From assembly GCF_002087295.1 (NCBI RefSeq), contig NZ_MWVI01000089.1, positions 1 through 64,000 on the forward strand: a DNA stretch of 64,000 nt, in the 5' to 3' direction. This DNA is from Vreelandella lionensis. Lineage in GTDB: Bacteria > Pseudomonadota > Gammaproteobacteria > Pseudomonadales > Halomonadaceae. Below the pieces are notes generated by a model that was not told the origin of the DNA, did not search any database, and worked only from the letters and a program-made list of their open reading frames with translations. Each line of letters starts with the position of its first letter. Position 1 is the stretch's first letter. The position numbers and the translations under genes were made by a program. Below, one piece after another: positions 18,296 through 27,003 of this stretch.

Positions 18296-19609
18296 ATGGC
18301 TCAACCGGATGTTTCACAGACGCAGTTATACGAGTGGCTGACAGTCGATGACGATAGCCGTATGTGCGACGATATACCTGACAATGCCTGCCAAGAGCAG
18401 CCGCACAACTTTTTCCTGCACCTTTTCGCTTCGTTAGGCAATAAGTTAGCGGATGAGCTGTCGAGCGCCCGCTTAGTGCTGCCCTGGCTGCTGGGTATTA
18501 TCGGCGCTCCGGTATGGATGGTGGGGTTATTAGTACCGATTCGTGAAGCAGGCGCCCTCCTCCCCCAGCTGTTTGTGGCTGGCTTTATTCGTCTAAAACC
18601 CCAGCGCAAGTGGGTGTGGGTGGCGGGGGCTGCACTGCAGGCAGTGGCGGCTCTCGCTTTGGCGTTGCTGGCCCTGATGGGCAGCGGGGCTATCGGTGGC
18701 TCGCTGGTGTTGGCCGCGTTGGTCATGCTCTCCTTGGCACGGGGGCTCTCCTCCATTGCTACCAAGGACGTGCTCGGCAAAACCATCGCCAAGCGGCGCC
18801 GCGGCACTTTGATGGGCTGGAGCGGCAGCGTCGCGGGTGGTGCAACGCTGGTTGCCGGCGGCGTATTGATATGGCTTGGTGACCGCCCCGGCAATTTGGC
18901 ATTGGCCATACTTTTGGGCGTGGCGGCCGCTGGCTGGTTACTCAATGCGCTGAGCGCAGCCCGCCTTAAAGAGGTGCCAGGTTCCATCGAAGGCGGCGAA
19001 AACGCCTGGGATAGCATTAAGCTGGGGCTATCTCTACTGCGTGAAGACCGCACGTTTTTACACTTCAATGTCGCTAGGGCCCTGCTACTTTCAAGCGCAC
19101 TGGCGCTGCCCTACTTAGCGCTACTCGGCCAGCAGCAGAGCGGAACCGAGCTGGGCGGCCTAGGCATTTTAGTGGTGGTATCCGGCCTAGCCGCTATGGT
19201 GGCAAGCCCGATATGGGGAAAACGCGCGGATCAGTCCAGCCGCCGGGTCATGCGCGACGCTGCCGTGGGTACGGTGTTGTGCTGCCTCTTGGGCGCGTCC
19301 CTGGCTTGGCTGCCGGGCAACTGGACGCAGAGCGTTTTACCCTATGCCGCTATTTATGCACTGTTGGTGATTGTGCATCACGGTGTTCGCCTGGGTCGCA
19401 AAACCTATTTGGTGGATATTGCCAGCCAAGACAATCGCGCCCTTTACGTAGCGCTTTCCAATACGCTTACGGGCGTATTGATGCTGGTTGTCGGGGGTAT
19501 TATTGGCGCGTTAGCGCAATGGCTGGGGAGTGCCATGCTACTGGTGGTATTGGCGCTCACGGCCTTAGGTGCCATGCTCAGCGCACAGCGATTACCGGAA
19601 GCCGAATAG
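18296..19609 (+). CDS. MFS transporter
   Basis: 437-residue membrane protein with about 12 helices after a 40-residue acidic cytoplasmic tail (QLYEWLTVDDDSRMCDDIPDN). Features include VPIREAGALLPQLFVAGF in the first bundle and a basic loop GKTIAKRRRGTLMGWSGSVAG between helices, matching the major facilitator layout of a poorly studied subgroup seen in marine gammaproteobacteria. The substrate cannot be told. The gene is intact and monocistronic, with AAGGA 9 bases before the ATG. The long N-terminal tail is unusual for MFS proteins but uninterrupted. Confidence 0.88.
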   Translation: MAQPDVSQTQLYEWLTVDDDSRMCDDIPDNACQEQPHNFFLHLFASLGNKLADELSSARLVLPWLLGIIGAPVWMVGLLVPIREAGALLPQLFVAGFIRLKPQRKWVWVAGAALQAVAALALALLALMGSGAIGGSLVLAALVMLSLARGLSSIATKDVLGKTIAKRRRGTLMGWSGSVAGGATLVAGGVLIWLGDRPGNLALAILLGVAAAGWLLNALSAARLKEVPGSIEGGENAWDSIKLGLSLLREDRTFLHFNVARALLLSSALALPYLALLGQQQSGTELGGLGILVVVSGLAAMVASPIWGKRADQSSRRVMRDAAVGTVLCCLLGASLAWLPGNWTQSVLPYAAIYALLVIVHHGVRLGRKTYLVDIASQDNRALYVALSNTLTGVLMLVVGGIIGALAQWLGSAMLLVVLALTALGAMLSAQRLPEAE

Positions 19610-19795
19610 CGTTGTTGATTGCAAAGCACCGCAACGCTCGCCATGATGGGCAGCAGTTGGCGGTAGAGAGCTGTTTTTTTGCTATTCTACCTCTATTCGG
19701 TGGTGTGAAATTCCGCATCGTCCTGCAGTAAGAGAGCCCCGCGTTGATGAACAGCGCCACGGCTACGAAAGAACGAAAGCAACAGGAATCCATTG

Positions 19796-20269
19796 ATGAA
19801 ACGATCTCCCTTGATCAACCCGGAGTTACTTGAGCGCATTATTGACGCTTCTGAAGATGGCATCGTCGTTGCGGAGCAGGAAGGTGACGAAAACATCCTG
19901 ATTTACGTGAATAAGGGCTTTGAGCGCTTAACGGGCTACAGTGCGGATGAAATTCTGTATCGCGACTGCCGTTTTCTGCAAAACGAAGACCGCGACCAGG
20001 ATGCGCTATCGTCGATTCGCGAAGCGTTACAGGATGGCCGCCCCTCGCGGGAAGTGCTGCGTAACTACCGTAAAGACGGCACTATGTTCTGGAATGAGCT
20101 GTCAATTACGCCAGTTTATGACGAAGCCGACAACTTGATGTACTACATCGGTGTTCAGAAAGATGTGACCGAACGAGTTGAGGCCCAATTGGCACTGGCA
20201 GCGCTAAAAAATCAAGCAGGAAAACGCCAAATAAACATTTGTCATCATAAAAACAAAGATAGGGCTTGA
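19796..20269 (+). CDS. Short LOV-domain blue-light photoreceptor
   Basis: 157-residue PAS protein with a full LOV signature: the photo-adduct cysteine in RDCRFLQ (Cys58; the usual motif is NCRFLQ) and the flavin-contact residues Asn90 in NYRKDG, Asn100 in FWNEL and Gln121 in GVQKDVT. No output domain follows, only a helical, Lys-rich tail (ALAALKNQAGKRQ), as in the short LOV proteins of Pseudomonas putida, which dimerise through their helical caps. The start is at the ATG 19796, with AGGA upstream; a TTG lies just before it. It is expected to bind FMN and form a cysteinyl adduct in blue light. The signalling partner is unknown. Confidence 0.88.
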   Translation: MKRSPLINPELLERIIDASEDGIVVAEQEGDENILIYVNKGFERLTGYSADEILYRDCRFLQNEDRDQDALSSIREALQDGRPSREVLRNYRKDGTMFWNELSITPVYDEADNLMYYIGVQKDVTERVEAQLALAALKNQAGKRQINICHHKNKDRA

Positions 20270-20396
20270 ACTTCAATCCAAGTGGCGTTATATAGCGGCT
20301 AGGCGCTTGTTTAGCGTTAGGCGCTTCTTACTTTGCTTCTGTTGGGTAAGGAGCCGTTGTGATGCCGGTGCGCCGGCTTGGGTTGGAGGGCATACC

Positions 20397-20609
20397 ATGA
20401 GCCGTGACCCCTTAAATCGTGAAACCTACACCAACGATGGGCTTGATGCTGACGAGTTTGATAACTTGGATGCAGTCAACGACGATCACTACGGTAAAAG
20501 CAAACCCAGTAAAGCGGATACCCTGCGCGCTCGCCGTCAGGTAGAAGCGTGGCTTGAAGAGCGTCGCTTACAGCGCGCGATTGAAGATGACTGGGACGAA
20601 GAAGAGTAG
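20397..20609 (+). CDS. PA3496-like small protein
   Basis: 70-residue, very acidic protein with a helical, Arg-rich middle (RARRQVEAWLEERRLQRAIEDDW), the pattern of the PA3496 family, annotated elsewhere as a putative envelope integrity protein. The role is not experimentally clear. The start is set by GGAGGG 6 bases before the ATG; the longer open frame upstream lacks such a site. Confidence 0.78.
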   Translation: MSRDPLNRETYTNDGLDADEFDNLDAVNDDHYGKSKPSKADTLRARRQVEAWLEERRLQRAIEDDWDEEE

Positions 20610-20651
20610 CGCCTTGCCAATCTGTTAAGCGTTTTCAAGGTGGACATACCC

Positions 20652-20684
20652 GAGGGGCACCCAAATGAGTGCCCCTTATCTTTG
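20652..20684 (+). terminator. Probable terminator after the PA3496-like gene
   Basis: An 8-bp stem AGGGGCAC/GTGCCCCT (20653-20660, 20669-20676) is followed by the weak T-tract TATCTTT. Confidence 0.55.
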
Positions 20685-20808
20685 CGGCTTGACCACTCTA
20701 CGCTTGCCCCACTGCTTTGCTGGCCTTTAGCCGCGCTGGGCACTATCATCTGTGCACCAAGCCAGCAGATTTGCTGGTCTCGCTTTTACCACAACCTAAC
20801 GGATTTCC

Positions 20809-22470
20809 ATGGCGCAATACGTATTCACCATGAATCGGGTTGGCAAAGTAGTGCCGCCCAAAAAGCAAATTCTCAAGGATATCTCGCTCTCGTTCTTCCC
20901 TGGCGCCAAGATCGGCGTACTGGGCTTAAACGGTGCCGGTAAATCCACGCTGCTGCGCATTATGGCCGGTGTCGATAAAGAGTTTGAAGGTGAAGCTCGT
21001 CCGATGCCCGGCATCAACGTGGGCTACCTGCCCCAGGAGCCGCAGCTGGACGACGAGAAAAACGTTCGGGATACCGTCGAAGAGGCCTTAGGTGCCATCA
21101 AAGAGGCGCAGGAAAAGCTAGACGCGGTATACGCCGCCTACGCCGAACCCGATGCCGACTTTGACGCCCTGGCCAGCGAGCAGGCACGGCTTGAGAACAT
21201 CATTGAAGCTGCCGATGCCCACAACCTTGAGCGTAAGCTGGAAGTAGCCGCAGAAGCGCTGCGCCTTCCGCCGTGGGATGCCAAAGTAGGCAACCTTTCT
21301 GGTGGTGAGCGTCGTCGTGTGGCGCTTTGCCGCCTGCTGCTCTCAAGCCCGGACATGCTACTGCTGGACGAGCCCACCAACCACCTGGATGCTGAATCCG
21401 TGGCGGGGCTAGAGCGCTTCCTGCACGACTACAACGGCACTGTCGTTGCGATTACCCACGACCGTTACTTCTTGGATAACGTCGCGGGCTGGATTCTTGA
21501 GCTGGACCGCGGCCAAGGCATTCCGTTTGAAGGCAACTACTCCCAGTGGCTTGAGCAGAAAGAGCAGCGCCTGACCCAAGAAGCCAAACAGGAAGCGTCT
21601 CGTCAGAAAGCCATCAAACAAGAGCTTGAGTGGGTGCGCAGCAACGCTAAAGGCCGCCAAGCGAAGAGCAAAGCGCGTCTTAACCGCTTTGAAGAGATGC
21701 AGTCTGGCGATTTCCAGAAGCGTAATGAGACCAACGAGATCTACATTCCGCCTGGCCCGCGCCTGGGTGACAAAGTGATCGAGTTCCACAACGTTACCAA
21801 GCGTTTTGACGACAAACTGCTCTACCAGGATCTCTCCTTTACCATTCCCCAAGGGGCGATTGTTGGCATTGTGGGCGGTAACGGTGCCGGTAAATCGACG
21901 CTGTTTAAGCTGGTAACGGGCAAAGAGCAGCCGGATGCTGGCGAAGTGGTAATTGGCGAAACCGTTGATATCGCCTACGTTGAGCAGCTGCGTGACGCCC
22001 TAGACGACAAGCAAACTGTCTGGGAAGCAGTGTCCGATGGCCAGGATATTCTCAACATCAATGGCTATGAAGTTTCTTCGCGGGCCTACGTTGGTCGCTT
22101 TAACTTCAAAGGCAACGACCAGCAGAAGCGCCTGGATGAGCTTTCCGGTGGTGAGCGTGGCCGCCTTCAGCTTGCACAAACCCTGAAACAAGGGGCTAAC
22201 GTGCTGCTGTTGGACGAGCCCTATAACGACCTGGATATCGAAACCCTGCGTGCCCTGGAAGAAGCCCTGCTCGCCTTCCCTGGCTGTGCCATGGTGATCT
22301 CTCACGACCGCTGGTTCCTGGACCGTATCGCCACGCATATTCTGGCGTTTGAAGGCGATTCAGAAGTGGTGTTCTTCGACGGTAACTACACCGAATACGA
22401 AGAAGATCACAAGAAACGCGTCGGTAATGACACGCCAAAGCGCATGAAGTACAAGCGCATCGACGCCTAA
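20809..22470 (+). CDS. ettA: Energy-dependent translational throttle protein EttA
   Basis: ABC-F protein of 553 residues that binds the ribosomal E site and couples elongation to ATP level. Two ABC modules are present: Walker A GLNGAGKST with LSGGERRRVAL and LLLDEPTNHLD, and GGNGAGKST with LSGGERGRLQL and LLLDEPYNDLD, joined by the charged arm/linker region (EQRLTQEAKQEASRQKAIKQELEWVRS). The start MAQYVFTMNRVGKVVPPKK is canonical. In the second Walker B region the usual Thr of DEPTNDLD is Tyr (codon TAT at about 22222), an odd substitution at a conserved site. The protein is otherwise intact and full length. Confidence 0.95.
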   Translation: MAQYVFTMNRVGKVVPPKKQILKDISLSFFPGAKIGVLGLNGAGKSTLLRIMAGVDKEFEGEARPMPGINVGYLPQEPQLDDEKNVRDTVEEALGAIKEAQEKLDAVYAAYAEPDADFDALASEQARLENIIEAADAHNLERKLEVAAEALRLPPWDAKVGNLSGGERRRVALCRLLLSSPDMLLLDEPTNHLDAESVAGLERFLHDYNGTVVAITHDRYFLDNVAGWILELDRGQGIPFEGNYSQWLEQKEQRLTQEAKQEASRQKAIKQELEWVRSNAKGRQAKSKARLNRFEEMQSGDFQKRNETNEIYIPPGPRLGDKVIEFHNVTKRFDDKLLYQDLSFTIPQGAIVGIVGGNGAGKSTLFKLVTGKEQPDAGEVVIGETVDIAYVEQLRDALDDKQTVWEAVSDGQDILNINGYEVSSRAYVGRFNFKGNDQQKRLDELSGGERGRLQLAQTLKQGANVLLLDEPYNDLDIETLRALEEALLAFPGCAMVISHDRWFLDRIATHILAFEGDSEVVFFDGNYTEYEEDHKKRVGNDTPKRMKYKRIDA

Positions 22471-22493
22471 TGTTTTAGGCGTTACGCAATGCA

Positions 22494-22530
22494 AAAGCCC
22501 TGCTGGCGTTTCCCGCCGCAGGGCTTTTTT
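22494..22530 (+). terminator. Rho-independent terminator of ettA
   Basis: AAAGCCCTGC pairs with GCAGGGCTTT across a short loop and ends in TTTTTT, 24 bases after the ettA stop. Confidence 0.9.
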
Positions 22531-22565
22531 ATGGATGGCTGTTTACCGTTGGTCGGCGAGACAGT

Positions 22566-22907
22566 TTAGCCTGCGGGCCAGGTAAACTCGCGCCCACCCA
22601 TTAAGTGCATATGGATATGGTAGACGGTCTGCCCGCCCATTTCGTTGCAGTTCATCACCACACGGTAGCCATCCTCGGCAAACCCCTGCTGCTTAGCAAG
22701 CTGCGCGGCGGTGTGTTGCAAGCGGCCTACGAGGGCTAGGTCGTCGGCGGCAATATCGTTAAGCGTCGAGATATGCTTTTTAGGGATAATAAGCTGATGG
22801 GTCGGCGCTTGAGGGCTAATGTCGTTAAACGCCAGCACGTGCTCATCTTCAAACACGATATCAGCGGGAATGTCGCGGTTAATAATTTTGCAGAACAGGC
22901 ACTCCAT
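22566..22907 (-). CDS. hinT: Histidine triad nucleotide-binding protein HinT
   Basis: 113-residue purine nucleoside phosphoramidase of the HIT family. The C-terminal HIHMHLMGG is the histidine triad (HxHxH), and MECLFCKIINRDIPADIVFEDEHVLAF is the typical N-terminus with two Cys. It hydrolyses AMP-lysine/alanine-type phosphoramidates and lysyl-adenylate. It is intact, and transcribed in the same direction as the phosphoribulokinase pair upstream, 59 bases away. Confidence 0.95.
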   Translation of the reverse strand: MECLFCKIINRDIPADIVFEDEHVLAFNDISPQAPTHQLIIPKKHISTLNDIAADDLALVGRLQHTAAQLAKQQGFAEDGYRVVMNCNEMGGQTVYHIHMHLMGGREFTWPAG

Positions 22908-22966
22908 CGCGGCCTCCTTGGGGTTGGCGCGTTTATTATCGATAAAAGGCAGCCCCGCTTACCCCG

Positions 22967-23839
22967 TTAGCGAAAACGGCGCTGCGACAGCAAGTGGCGA
23001 ACCAGCGGTGCCAGAATCAGCTCCATCGCCAGCGACATACGAGCGCCGGGCACCACCAGGGTATGCGGGCGGGTCATAAAGGAGTCTTTAATCATCGCCA
23101 GTAACCAAGGGAAAACGACGGTTGAAGGGTCGCGGAAACGGATGACCACAAACGACTCCGAATCGGTCGGAATATCCTGCACTTCAAAGGGGTTGGACGT
23201 ATCGACCGTGGGCACCCTCTGGAAGTTGATATGGGTACGGGAAAACTGTGGCTGGATATAGCGCACATAGTCATCCGTACGGGCCAAGATAGTGTCGATC
23301 ACCGCTTCCTGAGAGTAGCCGCGCAGCTTCGTGTCCCGGTCGATCTTTTGAATCCACTCCAGGTTCATGGTCGGCGCAACACCCACCAATAGATCCACAT
23401 GGCGGGCAATATCGTACTCTTGGGTCACTAACCCACCGTGCAGCCCTTCGTAAAACAGCAAGTCAGTGCCGCAAGGCAGCGACTGCCACTCGGTGAAGGT
23501 GCCCACCCGATACCCGGATTCAATTTTCTGCTTATCTTCCGCATGGATATAGTGCCTGAAGGTGCCAGCACCGTGCTCTCCGTACTCGATAAACAGCCCT
23601 TCCAGGCGATCAAGCAAGTTGGCTTCTACGGCAAAGTGGGATACCTCATTTTTCCGTTCTGGCTCTTCACGGAAAATGCGCTTTAGGTCATCGCGGGTAT
23701 AGCGGTGAAACGCATCCCCATCCACCATGGCAGCATGCACATCTTCACGCAAAAACATGCGCTCAAAGCTGCGGCGCACGGTAGTGGTACCCGCCCCTGA
23801 CGAACCCGTTACCGCGATGATGGGATATTCTCGGGACAT
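22967..23839 (-). CDS. Phosphoribulokinase (class I, PrkB-like)
   Basis: 290-residue P-loop kinase: GSSGAGTTT P-loop, then VDGDAFHRYTRDDLKR, HAEDKQKIESGYRVGTFTEWQSLP and YEGLHGGLV, all characteristic of bacterial phosphoribulokinase, which phosphorylates ribulose-5-phosphate. No RuBisCO or other Calvin-cycle gene is in the window; heterotrophic gammaproteobacteria often carry this PrkB form with an unclear role. Its ATG overlaps the stop of the thioesterase gene (TAATG), so the two are coupled. Confidence 0.9.
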   Translation of the reverse strand: MSREYPIIAVTGSSGAGTTTVRRSFERMFLREDVHAAMVDGDAFHRYTRDDLKRIFREEPERKNEVSHFAVEANLLDRLEGLFIEYGEHGAGTFRHYIHAEDKQKIESGYRVGTFTEWQSLPCGTDLLFYEGLHGGLVTQEYDIARHVDLLVGVAPTMNLEWIQKIDRDTKLRGYSQEAVIDTILARTDDYVRYIQPQFSRTHINFQRVPTVDTSNPFEVQDIPTDSESFVVIRFRDPSTVVFPWLLAMIKDSFMTRPHTLVVPGARMSLAMELILAPLVRHLLSQRRFR

Positions 23840-24279
23840 TATCCCCCCCTTGCATCAGCAAGCGTTTGCTTCACCGCATCGGGAATCGCTACCGGGCGGC
23901 CAGCAGCCAAGTCAATCAGTAGTTTAGTCACCCGAGCGGTAGCCACCACATCGCCCGTTTCCGCCTTAGTCACCCGATGGAACACCGTTAAGGCTTTGCC
24001 TTCTGGGTCGGGCACTGCCGTTTCTATCACCAGCGCATCGGGAAAGCGGGCCTCCTGTTGATACTGCACGGCGAGGTCAACCACAACGCTTGGGTAGCCG
24101 TGCATATCCCACTCGGGCAGGTCGAGGGAGGCGAAGGCCTGCATGCGAGCCTCATGAAGCAGCGATACCAGAGCATCATGCCCCAGATGGCGGCCGTAGT
24201 TCATATCCGTCACCCGCACAGTCAGCGGATGACGATGGATAACCGCTGCGTTAGGGAACTCCAGCGAAACACGCTCCAT
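23839..24279 (-). CDS. Acyl-CoA thioesterase (hotdog fold, YbgC/4HBT type)
   Basis: 146-residue 4HBT-type protein: VRVTDMNYGRHLGHDALVSLLHEAR holds the Asp-containing active helix of 4-hydroxybenzoyl-CoA thioesterase relatives, followed by DLAVQYQQEARFPD and a central strand VFHRVTKAETGDVVATARV. It hydrolyses an unidentified acyl-CoA. The stop overlaps the phosphoribulokinase start, so it is the first gene of a two-gene operon. Confidence 0.85.
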   Translation of the reverse strand: MERVSLEFPNAAVIHRHPLTVRVTDMNYGRHLGHDALVSLLHEARMQAFASLDLPEWDMHGYPSVVVDLAVQYQQEARFPDALVIETAVPDPEGKALTVFHRVTKAETGDVVATARVTKLLIDLAAGRPVAIPDAVKQTLADARGG

Positions 24280-24326
24280 AGTTCAACTCCTTGTCGGGGG
24301 ACGGTTTGACCTTAAAAGGCCGGTAA

Positions 24327-25614
24327 TTACTGCTCGCGCGCGATGGCACGGAAAGCGATATCACGACGGAACTCAACGCCATCCCAGTGAATCGCTTTAA
24401 CCCCTTGGTACGCCTGCTGCTGGGCAGCTGAGACGCTATCGCCCAGGGCGGTCACACACAGCACGCGACCGCCAGCAGTGGTGATATCACCCTCTGCGTT
24501 TTGCGCCGTCCCTGCATGGAAGACTTTGCACTGCGCCTGCTCGGCATCGGCTAGGCCGTGAATCACGTCACCTTTGCGGTATCTGCCGGGGTAGCCACCT
24601 GCCGCCAACACCACGCCCACCGCTGCGCGGCTATCCCACTCGCACTGCTTGTCTGCCAGTTCGCCCTTGGCACCTGCTAAACAGAGCGCCGCTAAATCGG
24701 AGATAAGGCGCATCATAATCGGCTGGGTTTCCGGGTCACCAAAACGGCAGTTGTACTCGATTACTTTGGGGTTGCCTTGCGGGTCAATCATTAGCCCCGC
24801 ATACAAGAAGCCGGTGTAGGCGTTGCCCTCTTCCGCCATGCCACGCACGGTGGGCAAAATCACTTGCTCCATAATCCGCGCATCTACTTCCGGGGTCACT
24901 ACGGGGGCCGGGGAGTAGGCTCCCATACCGCCGGTATTGGGGCCGGTGTCGCCATCGTAGGCACGCTTATGGTCTTGGCTGGTGGCCATAGGCACGACGT
25001 TTCCGCCATCCACCATCACGATAAAGCTGGCTTCTTCACCTTCCAAAAACTCTTCGATGACGACTCGTGCGCCAGCGTCACCAAAGGCGTTGGCTTCGAG
25101 CATATCGCGGATTGCCGCTGCGGCTTCCGCTTCGCTCATGGCGACAATCACGCCTTTACCTGCCGCTAAGCCATCGGCCTTAATCACAATGGGCGCGCCC
25201 ATATCAGCTAAATACGCCAATGCTGGCTCGACAGCGGTAAAAGTTTGGTAATCGGCGGTGGGAATGTGATGGCGGGCCAGAAAGTCTTTGGCGAACGCTT
25301 TGGAACCTTCCAACTGTGCCGCGCGCTTGCTGGGTCCGAAGATGGTCAAACCAGCGGCTTGGAACCGATCCACTACGCCTTCCACCAGCGGAGCTTCTGG
25401 GCCCACCACGGTTAGCGCAATCTGCTCTTGCTGGGCAAACGCCACCAAGGCATCCAGGTCTGTTGCGCCGATAGCGACATTGGTCAGCTTAGGCTCTGTG
25501 GCGGTCCCTGCGTTGCCATGTGCCACAAACACTTGCTCGACATCCTTTGGATTGGGCAAGTTTCCAAGCAAGGGCATGTTCGCGGCCACCGCCACCGATC
25601 ATCAAAACTTTGAT
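24327..25614 (-). CDS. purD: Phosphoribosylamine-glycine ligase (frameshifted near N-terminus)
   Basis: GAR synthetase, second step of purine synthesis, about 428 residues. ATP-grasp motifs include PIVIKADGLAAGKGVIVAMS, EEFLEGEEASFIVMVDG and YNCRFGDPETQ. The N-terminus VLMIGGGGREHALAWKLAQS is in a different frame from the rest; joining at about 25540-25550 gives ..KDVEQVFVA.GNAGTATEP. At that site APGNAGT reads AHGNAGT. The expected first codon (25614-25612) is ATC where relatives begin MKVL, although GAGAAGGA stands at the right distance; a true start could be the ATG at 25602 (MIGGGG). Sequence error is the simplest cause of all three oddities. Confidence 0.92.
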
Positions 25615-25692
25615 GGGTATCCTTCTCAAACGGGAGAGCGTCGTTGGGGCGCATTATGCCACAACGCGTCCCTAACGTGGCCTAAAGGGGGA

Positions 25693-26157
25693 TTAGGAGT
25701 TTTTGTCCGTTTTGTCGTCGTCATCCGTTTGGGTAGGCTGGTTCAGCGCATTTTGCCAAAAGCGCATATTCTCTTCGGCCAGTTCACGCATAAACTCAAT
25801 GGGTGAGTGGCGCATCGCCTGCTGCCACTGGGTCTGCATGCGCTTTTGCTGCTCCAGCATCAGTTGGGTGCCCTGCTCCAAATAACGCGCCAGCGGCAGC
25901 GGTGAGGACATATCGTACACACGGATCAACTGGGCCAGCAGGTCGTTCGAGAACACTTCGGCTTCACTATCCGCCTGCTCCTGTTCGATAATGATCGATA
26001 GCAAAATGGTGCGCGTCAGATCTTCGCCGCTCTTGGCGTCTTCAACGCGAAACGGCTCGTCTTCACTGATTAAACGCCGCAAGTCTTCAAGAGTGACATA
26101 ACGACTCTGCTGAGTATCGTACAACCTGCGGTTGGCATATTTGCGAATTACGCGCAC
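25693..26157 (-). CDS. phaR: Polyhydroxyalkanoate synthesis repressor PhaR
   Basis: 154-residue regulator that senses PHB granules and represses phasin and PHA genes. The N-terminus VIRKYANRRLYDTQQSRYVTLEDLRRLI is the signature PHB/PHA accumulation DNA-binding domain; the C-terminal half (QQKRMQTQWQQAMRHSPIEFMRELAEENMRFWQ) is helical. The start is a GTG at 26157: AAGGAG lies 7 bases upstream and the protein then begins exactly at the conserved RVIRKYANRR. It implies that the organism makes PHA, in line with Halomonas. Confidence 0.92.
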   Translation of the reverse strand: MRVIRKYANRRLYDTQQSRYVTLEDLRRLISEDEPFRVEDAKSGEDLTRTILLSIIIEQEQADSEAEVFSNDLLAQLIRVYDMSSPLPLARYLEQGTQLMLEQQKRMQTQWQQAMRHSPIEFMRELAEENMRFWQNALNQPTQTDDDDKTDKNS

Positions 26158-26292
26158 AGCGCATCTCCTTAAACGCGATAGAGGCTTTTGTCGCCGTTGC
26201 TGCCATTGTGCCTGCAACACGCGCCCATGCAAGCCAGCTTAGCGGATTAGTGCTGTTAAGTACGCCTTTCCTATGACCAATAGACGACAACT

Positions 26293-27003
26293 ATGAATTT
26301 GATAATGCTAGACCCGAGCGAGTTCGATGGTCACCACGCTCGTATTACCGATGCGCGCCGCCTGACCCATCTGCATGAAGTACACCGCGCCAACGAAGGC
26401 GATTGCTTAACCGTGGGTATTCAAGGCGGCACCATGGGTAAGGCCACGCTAACGGAGCTCAACAAAACGCAGGCTCTGTTTGCGCTGGGAGATATCAACG
26501 AACCGCCGCCGCCTGCCCTGCCCGTTCATCTTGTCCTGGCTCTGCCGCGCCCGCGTATGCTGGCACGCACGCTGGAGCACGTCACGGCGTTAGGAGTCAA
26601 AGAGATTACCCTGCTGCACACTAAGCGGGTGGAAAAGAGTTACTGGCAGTCGCCGGAACTGCGGCCAGAAAAAATTCATCAGCATTTGATACTTGGGCTA
26701 GAACAAGCGCGGGATACTCAACTGCCTAACGTGACGCTCTGCAAAGGGTTTCGTCCTTTTATGGAAGAGCAGCTACCGGCACTTCTAACAGAACGAAGAG
26801 GATTGGTTGCCCACCCAGGCATGGAGCACGCTTGCCCACGCGGCATTAATGAGCCAACGCTATTGCTGGTAGGACCTGAAGGCGGGTTTATCCCGTGGGA
26901 AGTGGAGCAGCTACTGGCGGCAGGCTGCGAGGGAATGCACTTAGGCCCTCGCATCCCACGGGTAGAAACCGCCGTCACAGCGCTACTGTCACGGCTGTTT
27001 TAG
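26293..27003 (+). CDS. rsmE: 16S rRNA m3U1498 methyltransferase RsmE
   Basis: 236-residue SPOUT enzyme. An N-terminal PUA-like part (HHARITDARRLTHLHEVHRANEGD) and the knotted C-terminus LLVGPEGGFIPWEVEQLLAAGCEGMHLGPRIPRVETA, which binds S-adenosylmethionine, are both typical. The start ATG at 26293 gives the usual length. Its 3' end overlaps the end of the convergent protease gene by 15 bases. Confidence 0.93.
   Translation: MNLIMLDPSEFDGHHARITDARRLTHLHEVHRANEGDCLTVGIQGGTMGKATLTELNKTQALFALGDINEPPPPALPVHLVLALPRPRMLARTLEHVTALGVKEITLLHTKRVEKSYWQSPELRPEKIHQHLILGLEQARDTQLPNVTLCKGFRPFMEEQLPALLTERRGLVAHPGMEHACPRGINEPTLLLVGPEGGFIPWEVEQLLAAGCEGMHLGPRIPRVETAVTALLSRLF

Noticed and set aside
22967-23839. 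Calvin cycle from the phosphoribulokinase gene
   Set aside because: No RuBisCO, transketolase or cbb regulator nearby; the PrkB form is common in heterotrophs.
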